From contig NW_005201791.1 of the NCBI RefSeq assembly GCF_000372725.1, positions 117,788 to 181,787 of the forward strand: a stretch of 64,000 bases of DNA, written 5' to 3'. Shown here in pieces: positions 62,362 to 64,000 of the stretch. The notes under the pieces are model-generated. The model saw only the letters and a list, made by a program, of their open reading frames with translations, did no database searches and was not told the DNA's origin. This DNA is from Emiliania huxleyi CCMP1516 (lineage: Eukaryota > Haptophyta > Isochrysidales > Noelaerhabdaceae). How positions within the stretch are numbered: position 1 is the first letter of the stretch; each line of letters begins with the position of its first letter. The position numbers and the translations under genes were made by a program.

Positions 62362-64000
62362 TAGGCGGCGGCGGCGTAGGCGGCGGCGGTGGCGTAGGCG
62401 GCGGCGTGGCGCTCGAGGCGGGAGGCAGCGTCGAGGTGTCCTACACGCTGCAGCTCGAGCCGGACGGCAGCGGCGGCGTCGGCGCGACCCTGGAGGTGCA
62501 GCGGCGGCTCTGCGTCCTGCTTGGCGGCGGACTCCTCCACCCAGAGGTGGAGGGGCTTCTCGCGGATCTGGGGGCGGCGTGGGCAGCGCGCGCCGCCCCC
62601 GCCGGCCCGGAGTCTGCCGCTGGCAGCGGCGAGGCGGCCCTGCATGTCGAGGCGGCTTTGCGTGTGGTCTACCGCGGGAAGCGGCGGCGGTGCAGGCTGT
62701 GGCTGCAGCTGCACTCGGCGACAGCGGCGGAGGAGTTTGAGTGCGTCGCGGCGCGCGACGGCGGGCCATCGCTGGGCGCCCTGCGGATAAACTACGTGTG
62801 CGAGCTGCTGCGCCAGCTGAGCCCGGCCAGCTTGTGCGACGTGGGCTGCGGCGAGGGGCGGGCCGGCACTGCAGCCCTCGTGGGTGGCGTCTCTTCACAG
62901 CTCGAGCCGTGAACAGGCGAGGGGCGGCTGATATGCAGCTTGCTGCGCGGAGGCGGCGCGCCGTCGCTGCGGCGGGTCGTCGCCAACGACGTCAGCGCGC
63001 GCGCGCTGCGTCGCTGCGGCGAGAAGGCGCGCCCCGAGGTGGCCGCGCCGTGCAGGCAGCGCCTCTTCACGCTTCCGGCTGTGAGCAGGTGCGCGCGGCG
63101 CTGGCGGCGCGCGCAGGCGGCGGCGCGCCGTCGGCGGAGCTGGAGTTCGAGTTGCTCTGCTCCCCAGTCTCTGAGCTGCGGCTGGCAGCAGGCTGCGATG
63201 TCCTGACGCTGGTCGAGGTCGTGGAGCACCTCGACCCTCCCGAGCTGCAGCGGCTGGGCGCAGTTCTGCTCGGCCGGTGCCTAATCACTCATTCATGGTG
63301 AGTCCTCAGCAAGTAGCCATAAAATAGGCGCGGCGCTGCTCGGCCGGTGCACATGCACATGTCCGGGACACGTCCGAGCCATGTCCGAGACATGTCGCAT
63401 AGGCGCGGCGCTGCTCGGCCGGTGCGCGCCGCGCGCCCTCATCGTCACCACGCCAAACAAGGAGCACTCGCACCGCCCACCCACCCGCACACGCGCACCG
63501 GGCCTTGCACTTTCAATCCACGCGCGCCGGGCCTTGCACTTTGAATGCCGTGTGCGGCTCCTGTCGCTCACGGGGAGTCGCGAGGGTCGGTTCGGCCCTT
63601 GCCCCACCACCCTCGTTGTGTGTGTGGAGGAGCGTACCTCACACCTTACCTTAGGAGCACAACCTCATATCTCCCCATATCTCCTCATCTCGGTGGGGGA
63701 GATACCTTAGGAGTACAACCTCAACCTGATGGTCACATGCTCGGAGGAGGCGCGCGGAGGCGCCGTTTGCCGCTCTCTCCCCCTATCTCCCCCTATCTCC
63801 CCCTATCTCCCCCTATCTCCCCCTATCTCCCCCTATCTCCGCCTATCTCCCCATACCTCCCCATATCTCCCCATATCTCCCCATACCTCCCCATACCTCC
63901 CCATACCTCCCCATACCTCCCCATATCTCCCCATATCTCCCTATATCTCCCCATGGAGGCGCCGCGTGCCGCGGCCGCGGCGGCGCAGGGCTGACGCTGG
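57476..64000 (+). CDS. HEN1: HEN1 small-RNA 2'-O-methyltransferase, apparently fused to Dicer (3' end beyond window)
   Basis: After a proline run comes a dsRBD: NPVGALESLLRQDGL, SPFWCVVRVDGTGEALG, GHSKKKEAKKAAYHDAL. HEN1-like N-terminal blocks follow (LLADVEGLRQFALRLPVCDG; WVVPVATGSCAGWFTLCMLE; ELPLGLLATYARLRREVG). The SAVREVPALEL array comes next, then a second dsRBD-like block (VVELRGPPCRSKREAERSVA) and an FKBP-like beta region. The methyltransferase reads LCDVGCGEG (SAM), VVANDVSARALRRC, LTLVEVVEHLDPPELQRLG (metal-binding E..EH) and ALIVTTPNKE joined to YNLNLM. HEN1 methylates the 3'-terminal ribose of small RNAs and protects them. The final FRH.DH block lies beyond the window. The open chain to Dicer shows no stop or start, but a transcript is needed to prove one protein. 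Confidence 0.82.
57643..57702 (+). repeat. Intron family B, copy 3 (60 bp)
   Basis: GTACCATACCTCTCGAGTCT to GGTGGTGCGGTAG. Removal joins LLRQDGL to GGIEPSRFL inside the dsRBD in phase 0. Confidence 0.85.
58685..59028 (+). mobile_element. Family-C introner, copy 5
   Basis: CTCTAGAAGCGGAAGACGGA start, CCCGCCCCGAGGCTGGTCTG near 58910, with extra sequence to the acceptor at 59028. Flanks GCCGGCAA and GCCGCCGA are related. Splicing gives VDDAADPKDEL. Confidence 0.7.
59397..59433 (+). repeat. Family-A micro-intron (37 nt)
   Basis: GTGAACGGCGTCTCTTCACA to AGCCGTGAACAG. Joins HVWL to WVVPVATG. Confidence 0.85.
59463..59499 (+). repeat. Family-A micro-intron (37 nt)
   Basis: GTGAACAGCGTCTCTTCACA to AGCCGTGAACAG. 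Joins VATGS to CAGWFTLCM. Confidence 0.85.
59535..59835 (+). repeat. Intron with 14-bp edge duplication
   Basis: GGCGCACGGCTACG stands at its start and at the start of the next exon. It contains a tandem GTAGCGGTTCAAGACTTG repeat. Confidence 0.75.
59955..60135. repeat. (GATTGCCCGA)n intronic satellite
   Basis: About eighteen decamers, GATTGCCCGA and GATGGCCCGA, in a HEN1-region intron. Confidence 0.95.
60219..60740 (+). repeat. Seven-fold tandem exon-intron unit (70 bp)
   Basis: Seven identical 37-nt family-A introns (60252-60288, then every 70 bp to 60672-60708) alternate with 33-nt exons. Each exon, in phase 2, codes SAVREVPALEL. The first exon copy has one extra G. The final copy runs on into CGAHDDRVRRRVDLHD. 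Confidence 0.9.
61212..61271 (+). repeat. Family-A-related intron (60 nt)
   Basis: GTGGCCTCGCGCCCAACGGC, GTCTGTTCACACCTCC, CTGCTGTGAACAG. Joins ADLG to VTRQPILYF. Confidence 0.75.
61845..62090. repeat. (CACCTCGGGC)n intronic satellite
   Basis: About twenty-four decamers between exons ending DATQAG and starting VFVGTALP. GCAGGCGGGC is present at both edges. Confidence 0.95.
62323..62405 (+). repeat. GGC-codon expansion
   Basis: Poly-glycine coding tract in the HEN1 exon. Confidence 0.9.
62880..62916 (+). repeat. Family-A micro-intron core (37 nt)
   Basis: GTGGGTGGCGTCTCTTCACA to AGCCGTGAACAG. GGCGAGGGGCGG occurs before and after. A GC-AG splice gives DVGCGEGRLICSLL. Confidence 0.8.
63050..63088 (+). 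repeat. Family-A micro-intron (39 nt)
   Basis: GTGCAGGCAGCGCCTCTTCA to GGCTGTGAGCAG, inside the methyltransferase coding region. Confidence 0.8.
63327..63412 (+). repeat. Intronic repeat shared with 41757-41876
   Basis: Same CACATGTCCGGGACACGTCC-type block as in the AP2 gene. Three copies of GCTGCTCGGCCGGTGC (63265-63425) bracket it. Confidence 0.85.
63480..63660 (-). repeat. Dispersed repeat family D1, copy 4 (in a HEN1 intron)
   Basis: GCACCGGGCCTTGCACTTTC, GGGAGTCGCGAGGGTCGG, CCCTTGCCCCACCACCC, TTGTGTGTGTGGAGG, ACACCTTACCTTAGG. Confidence 0.7.
63775..63955. repeat. (TCTCCCCCTA)n / (CCTCCCCATA)n satellite
   Basis: Decamer array in the last visible intron. GGAGGCGCCG occurs on both sides (63751 and 63955). 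Confidence 0.9.

Overview
This is a GC-rich eukaryotic nuclear contig with one assembly gap (15940-16475). Genes lie on both strands. Some have one exon; others are cut into many pieces by very short introns. The best guess for the source is a flagellated, plastid-bearing microalga. A haptophyte fits best, because of AP2-like domains with the GRFxAQRRVxGKxVYLGSF / SAVEAAVAYAR signature, cysteine-rich WC repeats joined by proline linkers, and an ARMC3-type flagellar protein. A pelagophyte-like stramenopile is not excluded. No species can be named from the sequence alone.

Layout. 0-10.7 kb (mostly minus strand): start of a biotin-dependent carboxylase, an F-box/RCC1 protein, an unknown protein, a LURP-one protein and a TauE/SafE transporter. 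10.7-14.2 kb: gene-poor, with palindromes and satellites. 14.2-17.6 kb: U1 snRNP 70K. 18.5-20.1 kb: a protein with four AP2-like domains and a J-domain. 21.8-25 kb: a PHD-finger protein. 25.1-26.2 kb: a LINE 3' end with RNase H. 26.6-35.3 kb: an MFS transporter, an F-box-like protein, a proline-rich secreted protein, a cysteine-rich/sulfatase-like fragment and an unknown multi-exon gene. 35.9-38.9 kb: a STING-like receptor head to head with a GGDEF (diguanylate cyclase) gene. A 1,026-bp Mutator-like element with a 9-bp target duplication has inserted into the 3' end of the GGDEF gene. 39.9-43.1 kb: an AP2/Tudor/oxygenase-like gene with interstitial telomere repeats in an intron. 43.4-45.9 kb: ARMC3-like. 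47.0-64.0 kb: one long plus-strand exon chain. It encodes a complete Dicer with a magnesium-dependent phosphatase (MDP-1) inserted before PAZ, then a CUE motif and a dsRBD, and continues without a visible break into HEN1, the small-RNA 2'-O-methyltransferase. It is cut off by the window end.

Two systems stand out. The first is a putative cyclic-di-GMP/STING signalling pair, rare outside bacteria. The second is a small-RNA factory in which dicing, a HAD phosphatase and 3'-end methylation appear to be encoded together. Overlying both is a burst of intron gain. At least three dispersed intron families (37-40 nt, 60 nt and about 170-230 nt) recur, some with exact 8-bp target duplications. One 70-bp exon-intron unit is tandemly repeated seven times. 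Many introns begin with a copy of the start of the following exon.
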